Under the pieces are notes generated by a model, which was given only the letters and a program-made list of their open reading frames with translations, was not told where the DNA came from and searched no databases. A stretch of 64,000 bases of DNA from Pannonibacter sp051860505 (lineage in GTDB: Bacteria; Pseudomonadota; Alphaproteobacteria; Rhizobiales; Stappiaceae). Numbering within the stretch: the stretch's first letter is position 1; every line of letters begins with the position of its first letter. This document shows, piece after piece, positions 37,649-45,969 of the stretch. The translations under genes were made by a program, and so were the position numbers. The DNA lies in NCBI RefSeq assembly GCF_051860505.1, contig NZ_JBHYDX010000011.1, forward strand, positions 76,431-140,430, given 5' to 3'.

Positions 37649-38159
37649 TCTAGTATCCCTCTCATTAGTTAGATCCCTCGATTGCTAAGCCGCAACGCTT
37701 TTAGGTTTTGAGTTTCGTTTCAGGCTGCAAAAGGCATGCTCTTGAGAGCAAGGTTTGTACCGGCGCGCCACTGATAACGTTGCTTTCGGGGAAGCGCACA
37801 ATGTACGCGCACTTAATTTGCTTCGTTTAACGGTCGATGTGTTTGGGAATATGGGGCACTTTTCGGCCTTTAACCGAGACGCACAGATACAGACTATGAA
37901 GCAATTGATCATGCTCCTCGTACCGCTTGTTGACGGCAGGTGGCAGCGCATCAATGGTCTTGTGTGTCACGCGTCGTTTCATGACGCCGAAAGTAAGATA
38001 GCAATGTCCGCGTGTCAGGGTCTGGTTTGGGGCAATTTGTCAAAGCGACTTGTTACTTGTCGCTACTTGATATTTTGGGCGAAATGACCTAACTTGTAAT
38101 CAAGAGGAATTTCCCTCAACGGCATAGACGGGCTAAGCATTCGGTGCTGCCCAATATAT
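37649..38159. other. AT-richer stretch after tRNA-Met, no supported gene
   Basis: Base composition drops at once after the tRNA. Short open frames exist on both strands (for example plus 37755-38087 and minus 37685-37954) but none has a ribosome binding site or family resemblance. I looked for a second copy of the tRNA 3' end and for integrase sequence and found neither. It is best read as decayed accessory DNA. Confidence 0.5.
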
Positions 38160-39311
38160 TTAGAGGCCGCCTGTCAGTGCATGCTTTGTGGCAGTGCTGG
38201 CAGCGGCCTCAATCGCTACATCTGCCTTTTTGTCAAGAAACTGCAGAAAGCCAGGTACAAGTTTCCGATACCAGCGGGGCCTGAAGCGGTTTTTAATTTC
38301 CTCTGCCAGACGCGACGGATCGATGTCTGAATTCTTCACTATCTCGGACATTGCTTTACAGATGCTGGCATCATAGGTGTCATCGTCGAGGGGTGCCAAA
38401 TTTTGAAGTCTCTCAAGCATTGACGCGATCGCAGGTTCAAGTGGACTTGCTCCTGTCAGTTTTTTCCGATCAACCTGCTGCACATAGAATGAATGAGCAG
38501 AACTTAGTGCCCTTAATTGTGTGTACGTAAGTCGAGCAAGGCGTTCTTTGTCAGTTTCATGTTTGGTAGAAGAGGGTGATTGTAGGATTACTGTATCAAT
38601 TCTGCGCCCTTGTACTCCGCTACGTGCTCCAAACATCTCGAAATCTTCGGACAACAATGATCGCTTATCTCTGACTGTGAGGGTGGGTGTCTCTTTGCCG
38701 CTTCGGAGAAACACAAACGGTCGACCCACATCAACGTAATTCGAACCGACTGACTCAATGTCGTATTTGTTCAAGCTATCATTCTTTGTACTGCTCAACA
38801 GGTATGAGTCACGCAGGGCATTTGAAATTTTTTTGAAGTCAAGATGAAGGCGTCTCGTGTCTGGAACATGAACGTCTACAGCCTTTGACAAAAGCTCCTT
38901 TACGACCACGATAGGGTCGTAATGAACTTCGGTTTTCTTTACATTCGCCATCATCGCAATTTCATCAATCGAGGCTTCGTTAAGTCGAAACCCAAATTCG
39001 AAGCGACCTGACATCTGACCATCGAAATAAAAACGACGATAAATAGGATAGGAGAGTATTGGTCGCTTTTTATCCACCAAGGGGGACACGAAAGTTTGAG
39101 CTGGGTATCTCACTAGATTTTCGCAATCGGCGTAGTAGTTCTCGCCGACAAACCCTACACCGGATTTCGTTCGGGTTTGGATGCTCCCAAAACCGCGCGC
39201 GAAATGAGCTTGAGGATCATGCTCTCCCCAGCGTGGCTTCCACAACCGTCCTGCTAGTTGTGGATGAAGCGACCGAAAATCAGCAACTGGAAATACAATT
39301 GAAATGAACAA
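38160..39311 (-). CDS. unrecognised 383-residue accessory protein
   Basis: I do not recognise this protein. The TTG start at 39311 is supported by AGGAG 7-8 nt upstream. The product starts MFISIVFPVADFRSLHPQLA and is soluble, with no signal peptide, and the last 30 residues are weakly hydrophobic (AIEAAASTATKHALTGGL). The N-terminal half is rich in aromatic residues and beta-type sequence (YPIYRRFYFDGQMSGRFEFG). The C-terminal half is helical and Lys/Arg-rich. Codon and base usage are clearly more AT-rich than the flanks. The frame is intact over 383 codons, so it is under selection or arrived recently. Its isolated position 3' of a tRNA suggests acquisition; a defence or effector role is a guess only. 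Confidence 0.7.
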   Translation of the reverse strand: MFISIVFPVADFRSLHPQLAGRLWKPRWGEHDPQAHFARGFGSIQTRTKSGVGFVGENYYADCENLVRYPAQTFVSPLVDKKRPILSYPIYRRFYFDGQMSGRFEFGFRLNEASIDEIAMMANVKKTEVHYDPIVVVKELLSKAVDVHVPDTRRLHLDFKKISNALRDSYLLSSTKNDSLNKYDIESVGSNYVDVGRPFVFLRSGKETPTLTVRDKRSLLSEDFEMFGARSGVQGRRIDTVILQSPSSTKHETDKERLARLTYTQLRALSSAHSFYVQQVDRKKLTGASPLEPAIASMLERLQNLAPLDDDTYDASICKAMSEIVKNSDIDPSRLAEEIKNRFRPRWYRKLVPGFLQFLDKKADVAIEAAASTATKHALTGGL

Positions 39312-39821
39312 GAATAGCTCCTCATACGGCCGGTGCCGCCAGTATTGACGATGGGCATTTTATAAAACGCGAGAACGCTAGCAATGCTCTTGTGCGAAAG
39401 CGAGCCACGATCATCGGCATCGCTGTCGGATCAGCCAAGAATTGGGCTAGTCTTATGCTACACAGATTTTGCCAACTGGGTTACCGTTGGGGGCCATTTT
39501 CCGGCGGGCTTGAACGCAACGCTTTGAAATTCATTACGAAAGCTCGGTGTCGAATGAGTGGGTAACAGTTGTCGTCAGCCAGGTCCGGTCCGCCTTCGGC
39601 GACAGGCCATTACCCACATCATTTCTGCCTTGTGCCCCTTCCCTTTTCCCCTGCAATCCCCCCCCCTGCTGTTGCTGCCAAACGACAGGCCTGTCGGAAG
39701 TTGGGATCGGCAATTGTGGCAAGGGGAGAATGCCTTGCAATGGCAACGTCTTGCCTGTCTTCTGCAACTCACGATGGCCCGGACCGGGCGGACTGGACAC
39801 AGCAGAGGGCTGGAGCTGACC

Positions 39822-39872
39822 TTGGCGCATATTGGCATTGATCTTGGCACGACCAATTCCCTGATCGCATAG
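39822..39872 (+). pseudogene. Hsp70-family (DnaK/HscC-like) N-terminal remnant
   Basis: Sixteen codons read (L)AHIGIDLGTTNSLIA and then TAG. GIDLGTTNS is the invariant phosphate-1 motif at the extreme N-terminus of Hsp70 proteins, and IGIDLGTTNSLIA is close to HscC-type starts. Nothing Hsp70-like follows in any frame, so the gene was cut at about codon 16. It sits at the right edge of the AT-rich patch. 39312-39821 otherwise contains no gene I can support. Confidence 0.6.
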
Positions 39873-39897
39873 TTGACCGAATGCGCGCATGACCCGC

Positions 39898-39927
39898 TAA
39901 TCCCCCCGTTTCCAGCGGGATTATTTT
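39898..39927 (+). terminator. terminator-like hairpin
   Basis: TAATCCC (39898-39904) pairs with GGGATTA (39917-39923) and is followed by TTTT. An alternative stem CCCGCT/AGCGGG overlaps it. It lies 70 bp beyond the amine oxidase stop on the opposite strand, and the A/T symmetry allows either direction. Confidence 0.4.
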
Positions 39928-39997
39928 GTAGAACTCACGCAGCCACTCTCAGTTTTTGCACGGATGTCATGCTTCCGATGCCCACATTTGCCCCTCC

Positions 39998-41326
39998 TCA
40001 CACCCCGAACCAGTCTCGCAACCGGTAGAGCAACACGGACGGGGTGAGGAACCAGGGGGTGCCGGTGTAGAGGGGGCGGGTGGGGAACGGGAGGCGCTCG
40101 AAGGCGGATGGGGTGGTTTCGCGGCCGGCGGCCTTGCGGCCCATGCGCATGCCGAGGTAGCTGGCCATGCCGACGCCGGCCCCGCAATAGCCCATAGCGT
40201 GATAGAGGCCTTTGTCTTCCCCGCAATGGGCGAGCGTGTTGAACGTGTAGCCGACAAAGCCCATCCAGGCGTAGCTGATGCGGTAGGGCGCAAGCTCCGG
40301 GAAGAGGGCGACAAGGTCCCGGTGCAGGGTGACGGCGCTGATGCGCGGGTCGGTCTCGCTGAGGGACACGCGGCCGCCGAAGAGAACGCGGCGGCGGTCC
40401 GGCGACAGGCGGTAGTAATAGACGAGCTTGCGCGTGTCGGAGAGGATACGGTCGGTCGGGAACAGGCGGTCGACGAGGGGCTGCGGCAATTCCTCGGTGG
40501 CGATGATGTAGGAGCCGATCGGGATGATGCGGCGCTGGTGATGCGGGGACAGCGGCCCGGAATAGCCGTTGGTGGCAAGAATGACCTTGCCGGCGCGGAT
40601 GGTGCCGGCGGGCGTTGTCACGGCAAAGCCGCTGCCATGCCGCTCCAGCCGCGTTGCCGGGCAATGGCTTTTGACAAGGACACCGGCGGCCAGCACACGG
40701 GCAAGCAGGGCCGGATGGTAACGGCCGACATCGATGCTGCAATGGCGGGGGAAGACCATGCCGCCGTGATAGGCGTCGGTGCCCAGCTCCCGCGCCATCT
40801 CGGCCTTCGGCACCATATAGGCGCCGGTTTTCCAGACCGGATGGCCCGCGGCACAGTCACGCGCGAGGCTGTCATAGAGATGCGGCTTGTGCGCGCCGTG
40901 AAAGCGGCCGACCTCGGCAAAGCCGCAGTCGAGCGCCTCCTCCCGCACCAGCGCATGCATGTAATCGAGAGATGCCTGGCCCTCCTCCAGGATGGCACGG
41001 GCGATGTCCGGGCCATGCTTGCGGGAGAGCGCGGCAAAGGACGGCTTGACGCTGGTCGAGACCTGACCGCCGTTGCGCGTGCTGCAACCCCAGCCGGCGG
41101 CTTCCGCGTCCAGCACCAGCGTCGACAGCCCTTCCCGGCTGGTCTGCAGCGCGGCGTTGAGCCCGGTGTAGCCGGCGCCGATGATGACCACATCGGCCTC
41201 GGGCGGCAGCGACGTCAGGCCGAGGTCGGGACCGGTGTCCTTGCCGGGACCAGAATGCCACCAATAGGGCTCTGGCTTGAAGTCGGGTGAGAACAGGGCA
41301 TCGGTTGCAGCCATGGCTGGGGTCAT
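39998..41326 (-). CDS. FAD-dependent amine oxidoreductase (PuuB-like)
   Basis: A 442-residue DAO-family flavoprotein, most like gamma-glutamylputrescine oxidoreductase. The dinucleotide-binding motif is VVIIGAGYTGLNAAL with GAGYTG at 50-55. The PuuB-like features are the N-terminal PYWW segment and GWGCSTRNGGQVSTSVKPSF. The C-terminal flavin contact is GYCGAGVGMASYLG. It would oxidise an amine such as gamma-glutamylputrescine to an aldehyde with release of ammonia or H2O2. It is the last gene of the seven-gene minus-strand unit, 10 bp after the GMC oxidoreductase. Confidence 0.88.
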   Translation of the reverse strand: MTPAMAATDALFSPDFKPEPYWWHSGPGKDTGPDLGLTSLPPEADVVIIGAGYTGLNAALQTSREGLSTLVLDAEAAGWGCSTRNGGQVSTSVKPSFAALSRKHGPDIARAILEEGQASLDYMHALVREEALDCGFAEVGRFHGAHKPHLYDSLARDCAAGHPVWKTGAYMVPKAEMARELGTDAYHGGMVFPRHCSIDVGRYHPALLARVLAAGVLVKSHCPATRLERHGSGFAVTTPAGTIRAGKVILATNGYSGPLSPHHQRRIIPIGSYIIATEELPQPLVDRLFPTDRILSDTRKLVYYYRLSPDRRRVLFGGRVSLSETDPRISAVTLHRDLVALFPELAPYRISYAWMGFVGYTFNTLAHCGEDKGLYHAMGYCGAGVGMASYLGMRMGRKAAGRETTPSAFERLPFPTRPLYTGTPWFLTPSVLLYRLRDWFGV

Positions 41327-41335
41327 GGGGGGCCT

Positions 41336-42958
41336 TCAGCTTGCGCGGTGGTCGAAGAGGACAAGGTCTGCCCCCTTCTCGCCGACCATGATGGTGGGCG
41401 CGTTGGTGTTGCCGGAGGTGACCGTCGGAAAGATCGAGGCATCGATGACGCGCAAGGCCTCGACGCCATAGACGCGCAGCCGGTTGTCGACCACATCCAC
41501 CTCCGGATCGGGCCCCATGCGGCAGGTGCTGACCGGGTGGAACACGGTGGAGCAGCGGGCGCGCACATCGGCCAGCATGTCGAGATCACTCTCCACCTTG
41601 GCCCCCGGCACGATCTCCGTCTCGATCACGGACTGCATGGCCGGTGAGGCGGCGATCTGGCGCATCAGGCGGCAGCCCTCGACCATCTCTACCTGATCCT
41701 GCACGGTGGAAAGAGAGTTGGGGTGGATTTCCGGCGCGTCCATCGGGTCATTGGACCTGAGGCCGATGTGGCCACGGCTGGTTGGCCGCGTCGGCTGGAA
41801 GCCGAGCAGGAAACCGGAGAACGGATCCGGGTTCATCAGCGGCCGCTTGCCCTTCGGCGCCTTGGTGTAGCTGACCGGCGAGAAGTAGAGCTGCATGTTG
41901 GGCCGGGCCGCCTCCGGCGAGGACCGGACAAAACCGCCAGCCTGGTTGACGCTGAGCGACAGCGGGCCGCGCCGGGTCAGGACGTAGCGCAGCCCCTGCC
42001 ACAGCTTGCCCCACCAGGGGTGGAGCTGGTCGTTGAGGGTCGGCACCCTGGACCGGTAAAGGTAGTCAAGCCCGAGATGGTCCTGCAGGTTGCGGCCAAC
42101 GCCCTTGCGCTCCACCCGGACCTCGAGGCCCTTTGCGCGCAGGCTGTCGCCCGCACCGATGCCGGAGAGCAGCAACAGCTGCGGCGAATTCACCGCGCCG
42201 GCGCTGAGGATGACCTCGCGCCGGGCGTTGACGCGTGCCTCCGCCCCGCCCCGGCGAAAGGTCACGCCGACCGCACGCCGGCCCTCAAGCTCGATCCGCA
42301 TGGCATGGGCATGGGTCAGCACGGTGACATTCGACCGCCGGCGCGCCCGCGCCAGATAGGCCCTGGCCGTCGACATGCGAAAGCCGCCCTTGGCCGTGAT
42401 CTGGTAGAGGCCGACGCCTTCCTGCGAGGCACCGTTGAAGTCCGGGTTGCGGCGGAAGCCGGCCTGTTCGCAGCCCGAAAGAAACACGTCACAGAGCGGA
42501 TGCAGATCGCGCGCGGGGGTCATGACATGCAAGGGGCCCTTGTCGCCGCGATAGGCATCGCCGCCGGCGGCATTGGTCTCGCTGCGCTTGAAATAGGGCA
42601 CCACATCGTCCCAGCCCCAGCCGGGGTTGCCCATGGCCGCCCAGTCGTTGAAGTCGTCATGCTGGCCGCGGATATACACCATGGCATTGATCGAGCTGGA
42701 GCCGCCGAGCACCTTGCCGCGCGGCCAATAACCGATGCGGTCATTGAGGCCCGGATCGGGTTCGGTGCGGTACATCCAGTTGATCGCGGGATTGTAGAAG
42801 GCCTTGCCGTAGCCGATCGGCATCCAGATCCAGAAGTTGAGGTCCGAGCCGCCCGCCTCGAGCACGCAGACGGAAAAGCGGCCGCTTTCCGACAGCCGGT
42901 CGGCCAGTACGGCCCCAGCAGACCCGGCCCCGACGATGATGAAGTCGAACTCTTGCAT
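41336..42958 (-). CDS. GMC family oxidoreductase (choline dehydrogenase-like)
   Basis: A 540-residue FAD enzyme. The FAD-binding motif GAGSAG is at 10-15. GMC signature 1 is PRGKVLGGSSSINAMVYIRG, signature 2 GAVNSPQLLLLSGIG. The catalytic His lies in STVFHPVSTCRMG near the C-terminus, with the terminal SGNTNAPTIMVGEKGA. Such enzymes oxidise alcohols including choline and polyethylene glycol-like compounds; the true substrate here is unknown. It is 6 bp after the PotC-like permease, so it belongs to the transporter operon. Confidence 0.92.
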   Translation of the reverse strand: MQEFDFIIVGAGSAGAVLADRLSESGRFSVCVLEAGGSDLNFWIWMPIGYGKAFYNPAINWMYRTEPDPGLNDRIGYWPRGKVLGGSSSINAMVYIRGQHDDFNDWAAMGNPGWGWDDVVPYFKRSETNAAGGDAYRGDKGPLHVMTPARDLHPLCDVFLSGCEQAGFRRNPDFNGASQEGVGLYQITAKGGFRMSTARAYLARARRRSNVTVLTHAHAMRIELEGRRAVGVTFRRGGAEARVNARREVILSAGAVNSPQLLLLSGIGAGDSLRAKGLEVRVERKGVGRNLQDHLGLDYLYRSRVPTLNDQLHPWWGKLWQGLRYVLTRRGPLSLSVNQAGGFVRSSPEAARPNMQLYFSPVSYTKAPKGKRPLMNPDPFSGFLLGFQPTRPTSRGHIGLRSNDPMDAPEIHPNSLSTVQDQVEMVEGCRLMRQIAASPAMQSVIETEIVPGAKVESDLDMLADVRARCSTVFHPVSTCRMGPDPEVDVVDNRLRVYGVEALRVIDASIFPTVTSGNTNAPTIMVGEKGADLVLFDHRAS

Positions 42959-42964
42959 GATGGC

Positions 42965-43825
42965 CTATCGCGCCGTCTTGTCGCGTTGAACGAGGATGGA
43001 AACCAGCGCCAGCAGTCCAGATCCCAGCATCAGGAAGACCGACACGGCATTGAGGACCGGCGTCGAGCCGACCTTGGCCATGCGGTCATACATGGTGATG
43101 GTCAGCGGGGCATCGGAGCCCACGAGGAACAGGGTCGTGTTGAAATTCTCGAACGACACCAGGAAGGCGACGATGCCGGAGGCGATCATGGCCGGCCGCA
43201 GGAACGGCAGCGTGATCGTGGTCAGCACTCGAAGCCGGCTGGCGCCGAGATTGAGCGCGGCTTCCTCCAGCGCTCCGTCGAATTTCTTCAGCCGCGCGGT
43301 GATCACCAGCGAGGTGATGGTGGTGATGAAGGAAAACTGGCCGAGGATCACCAGGAACAGACCGGGCCTCAGGAAGCTCAGCTCCACGCCCAGTGCGCCC
43401 TCAAGACTGTTGGCCGTGTCGCTGGCCAGCACGAGGATCGAGATGCCCAGGATGACGCCCGGAATGACCAGCGGCACGACCATGAGGATATAGAAGAAGT
43501 TCTTTGCCGGAAAATCACCGCGCACGAACAGGAAGGCGTTGGTCGTGCCGAAGATCACGGACAGCACCGCCACGCAGGAAGCGATGACGAAGGAATAATA
43601 CATGCCGCTGAGCAGCCGCCGGTCATAGAACATGCCGCGCTTGGGCTCGGTCGGGTTGAAGAACCAGTCGAGGGTGAAGCCCTGCCAGGGCAACGAGGGA
43701 AACAGGCTGTCATTGAAGGCAAAGGCGGCAGCGGCCACCAGGGGCGCGGCGAGAAACAGGAAGAAGACCGCGACATAAAGCCGGTAGCCGAGGAGGAAGG
43801 GCGTGAGCTGGTTGGTGCGGAGCAT
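42965..43825 (-). CDS. ABC transporter permease (PotC-like)
   Basis: A 286-residue inner-membrane permease of the spermidine/putrescine class, six TM helices. The EAA loop that docks on the ATPase is EEAALNLGASRLRVLTTITL. An insertion in the first periplasmic loop (NPTEPKRGMFYDRRLLSGMY) is larger than in E. coli PotC. It pairs with the permease encoded just upstream (12-bp gap). Confidence 0.92.
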   Translation of the reverse strand: MLRTNQLTPFLLGYRLYVAVFFLFLAAPLVAAAAFAFNDSLFPSLPWQGFTLDWFFNPTEPKRGMFYDRRLLSGMYYSFVIASCVAVLSVIFGTTNAFLFVRGDFPAKNFFYILMVVPLVIPGVILGISILVLASDTANSLEGALGVELSFLRPGLFLVILGQFSFITTITSLVITARLKKFDGALEEAALNLGASRLRVLTTITLPFLRPAMIASGIVAFLVSFENFNTTLFLVGSDAPLTITMYDRMAKVGSTPVLNAVSVFLMLGSGLLALVSILVQRDKTAR

Positions 43826-43837
43826 CCTGCCTCTCCC

Positions 43838-44707
43838 TCAGCTTCTGGCGACGGTGTTGGCCAGGGTCTGGCCGCTGAGCTTGAGGCCCAGCCAGATAAC
43901 GAGCGAGGTAAACAGCAGCAACAGCATGCCGAAGGCCGCCCCGGCCTCCCAGTTGAAGCGGGTGATGAACTGATTGTAGATCTGTTCGGTGAACCAGCTG
44001 GAGTTCTTGCCGCCGAGAAGGATCGGCGTGAGATAGGACCCGGCCGTCAGCATGAAGACGACGATGCAGCCCGAGACAATGCCCGGCATGGCATAGGGGA
44101 TGATGATCCGCCGGAGCACCGTGAAGCCGTTGCCGCCCAGATTGTAGCCGGCCTCGATCATGGCGTTGTCCATGCCATCGAGCGTCGAGACCAGCGGCAC
44201 GATCATGAACAGCATGACAGTGTAGACGAGGCCGACGACGACGGTGACGTCGTTGTAGAGAAACTCGACCGGGCCGCTGACGAGGCCGGTCCACTGCAGG
44301 AACGAGGACAGCACCCCGGTTTCGCGCAGCAGCAGGATCCAGCCGAAGGCGCGGATGAGATCGCTGACCCAGAGCGGCACAAGGCACAGGAGGAACAGCG
44401 CGCCACGGGTGCGATTGCCGGCGAGCTTGGCGATGTAATAGGCAATCGGGAAGCCGATCAGCAGCGCCAGAGCCGTGACCAGCAGCGACATCGAGCCGGT
44501 GCGCAGCAGCGTGTTCCAATAGATCGGCTCCTGCAGGAAGTCGATGTAATGGCCGAAGCCGAACTCATAGACGCGCGGGGCAACCTTCTCGCGCAGGGAC
44601 AGGCGGATCATACCGATATGCGGCAGAAGGATCAGCAGGCTGATCCACAGCGCAAAGGGCGTGAACAGCAGGATCAGTACCAGCCGCTTGAAATCCTTCT
44701 GCAACAT
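43838..44707 (-). CDS. ABC transporter permease (PotB-like)
   Basis: A 289-residue permease partner with six TM helices and EAA loop IEAGYNLGGNGFTVLRRIII. ATG 44707 has GGAGGGG 7 nt upstream and overlaps the ATPase stop codon (TGATG), giving translational coupling. The frame is open a little further upstream, but those residues are inside the ATPase gene. Confidence 0.92.
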   Translation of the reverse strand: MLQKDFKRLVLILLFTPFALWISLLILLPHIGMIRLSLREKVAPRVYEFGFGHYIDFLQEPIYWNTLLRTGSMSLLVTALALLIGFPIAYYIAKLAGNRTRGALFLLCLVPLWVSDLIRAFGWILLLRETGVLSSFLQWTGLVSGPVEFLYNDVTVVVGLVYTVMLFMIVPLVSTLDGMDNAMIEAGYNLGGNGFTVLRRIIIPYAMPGIVSGCIVVFMLTAGSYLTPILLGGKNSSWFTEQIYNQFITRFNWEAGAAFGMLLLLFTSLVIWLGLKLSGQTLANTVARS

Positions 44708-45828
44708 CAGCCGGCCCCTCCGCCGGCAAAGCACATGGCGTGACGGGCCGACCAGAGCAGCGTGACGGCCTCGCCCGGACGGACATCATTGTCGCCGGTC
44801 AGCGTGATGTCGGCCTCGATCAGTTCGCCATGGTCGCTGCGCACCAGAACGCGGCTGTTGGCGCCGTTGAACAGAAGGCTTTCGACGGTCCCATCCATCC
44901 GGTTTTCGTCCGGCGCGTTTGCGGCAGGTCCCGCGGACTTGCGGTGCGTGCGGATGAACTCGGGCCGGACGAAGATCTCGACCGCGTCCCCATCGCGGAC
45001 GCTCTGGCCACCAGCGGCGGTGAAGGCCATCTGCAATCCTTGCAGGGTCTCCACGCGGCCACCGGTGCCGTCGCTGGCCCGCACCTTGCCGGACCAGCGG
45101 TTGCTGTCGCCAACGAAGCCGGCGACGAAGGCCGTCTTCGGATGGTGGTACAGCTCCTGCGGCGCGCCGATCTGCTCGAAGCGGCCCTGGTTCATGATCG
45201 CGACCCGGTCAGACATGACGAGGGCTTCGGACTGGTCGTGGGTGATGTAGATGAAGGTGGTGTTGAACTGGTGCTGCAGCAGCTTCAGCTCGATCTTCAT
45301 GGCCTCGCGCAGCTTCAGATCGAGCGCGCCGAGCGGTTCATCGAGCAGCAGCACATCCGGGTCCAGCACCATGCAGCGGGCAATGGCGATGCGCTGCTTC
45401 TGGCCGCCGGAGAGCTGGTGGATCTCCCGCTCCGCCACGTCCGGCAGGGCGATGCGCTCCAGCACATCGTGGACCTTGCGCCGGATATCAGCCGTGGCAA
45501 CGCCCTTGCAGCGCAGGCCATAGGCGATGTTTTCGAAGACGTTCATCATCGGGAACAGCGCCAGATGCTGGAACACCATCTTGACGTTGCGCCGGTTCGG
45601 CGGCGTGCCCAGCACTGAATGGCCCTTGATGCGGATGTCGCCGCTGGTCGGCTCCTCGAACCCGGCAATCATGCGCATCAGGGTGGTCTTGCCGCAGCCG
45701 GACGGCCCGAGAATGGAAAAAAACGAGCCACTGGGAATTTCGAAGGAAATGTCCTTCACCGCGCGAAAGGCGCCAAAGGACTTGGCAATGTCGGTGCATT
45801 CGAGATCAGGAACCTTGGGCATCGTCAT
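44707..45828 (-). CDS. ABC transporter ATPase (PotA-like)
   Basis: A 373-residue ATPase of the spermidine/putrescine type. Walker A GPSGCGKTT is at 41-49, signature LSGGQKQR around 140, Walker B VLLLDEP near 160, then a C-terminal TOBE regulatory domain (about 285-365). ATG 45828 was chosen; a GTG 12 nt upstream is an alternative. It follows the binding-protein gene after a 141-bp gap containing a strong hairpin. Confidence 0.93.
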   Translation of the reverse strand: MTMPKVPDLECTDIAKSFGAFRAVKDISFEIPSGSFFSILGPSGCGKTTLMRMIAGFEEPTSGDIRIKGHSVLGTPPNRRNVKMVFQHLALFPMMNVFENIAYGLRCKGVATADIRRKVHDVLERIALPDVAEREIHQLSGGQKQRIAIARCMVLDPDVLLLDEPLGALDLKLREAMKIELKLLQHQFNTTFIYITHDQSEALVMSDRVAIMNQGRFEQIGAPQELYHHPKTAFVAGFVGDSNRWSGKVRASDGTGGRVETLQGLQMAFTAAGGQSVRDGDAVEIFVRPEFIRTHRKSAGPAANAPDENRMDGTVESLLFNGANSRVLVRSDHGELIEADITLTGDNDVRPGEAVTLLWSARHAMCFAGGGAG

Positions 45829-45922
45829 ATGGCAAGCCACGCGAGAAGGAACTGGAGGGACAGCAGGGAACAGGCTGCCGCGATCACGCGCCGCGCGTCA
45901 GGGAGGCGGGGCGGAAAAGAGA

Positions 45923-45955
45923 AGCAGCTGCGCACATGGGACGCGCGCAGCTGCT
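45923..45955 (-). terminator. hairpin between binding-protein and ATPase genes
   Basis: AGCAGCTGCGC (45923-45933) pairs perfectly with GCGCAGCTGCT (45945-45955) around an 11-nt loop. On the minus strand TTCTCTTTT follows. It lies 15 bp past the binding-protein stop, so it may act as a partial terminator or an mRNA-stabilising hairpin that keeps binding-protein output above that of the membrane subunits. Confidence 0.6.
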
Positions 45956-45969
45956 GATCAGCCCAACAA

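Noticed and set aside
37685..38087. Short open frames on both strands after the tRNA, considered as transposase or integrase fragments
   Set aside because: No family motif, catalytic residues or ribosome binding site; composition fits non-coding DNA.
39558..39872. A 104-codon plus-strand frame ending in the Hsp70 motif, as a full small protein
   Set aside because: Only the last 16 codons resemble a known protein; the upstream part is Pro/Leu/Cys-rich low complexity with no initiation signal.
37572..39950. Integrated element with att sites bounded by the tRNA 3' end
   Set aside because: No second copy of the tRNA 3' sequence and no integrase found up to 39950; only the composition shift remains.
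41723..44743. Open frame of about 1000 codons on the plus strand antisense to the GMC oxidoreductase and permeases
   Set aside because: It is the mirror of genuine GC-rich coding sequence, with His/Asp/Gln/Arg-heavy composition and no domain or ribosome binding site; the minus-strand genes are clearly real.
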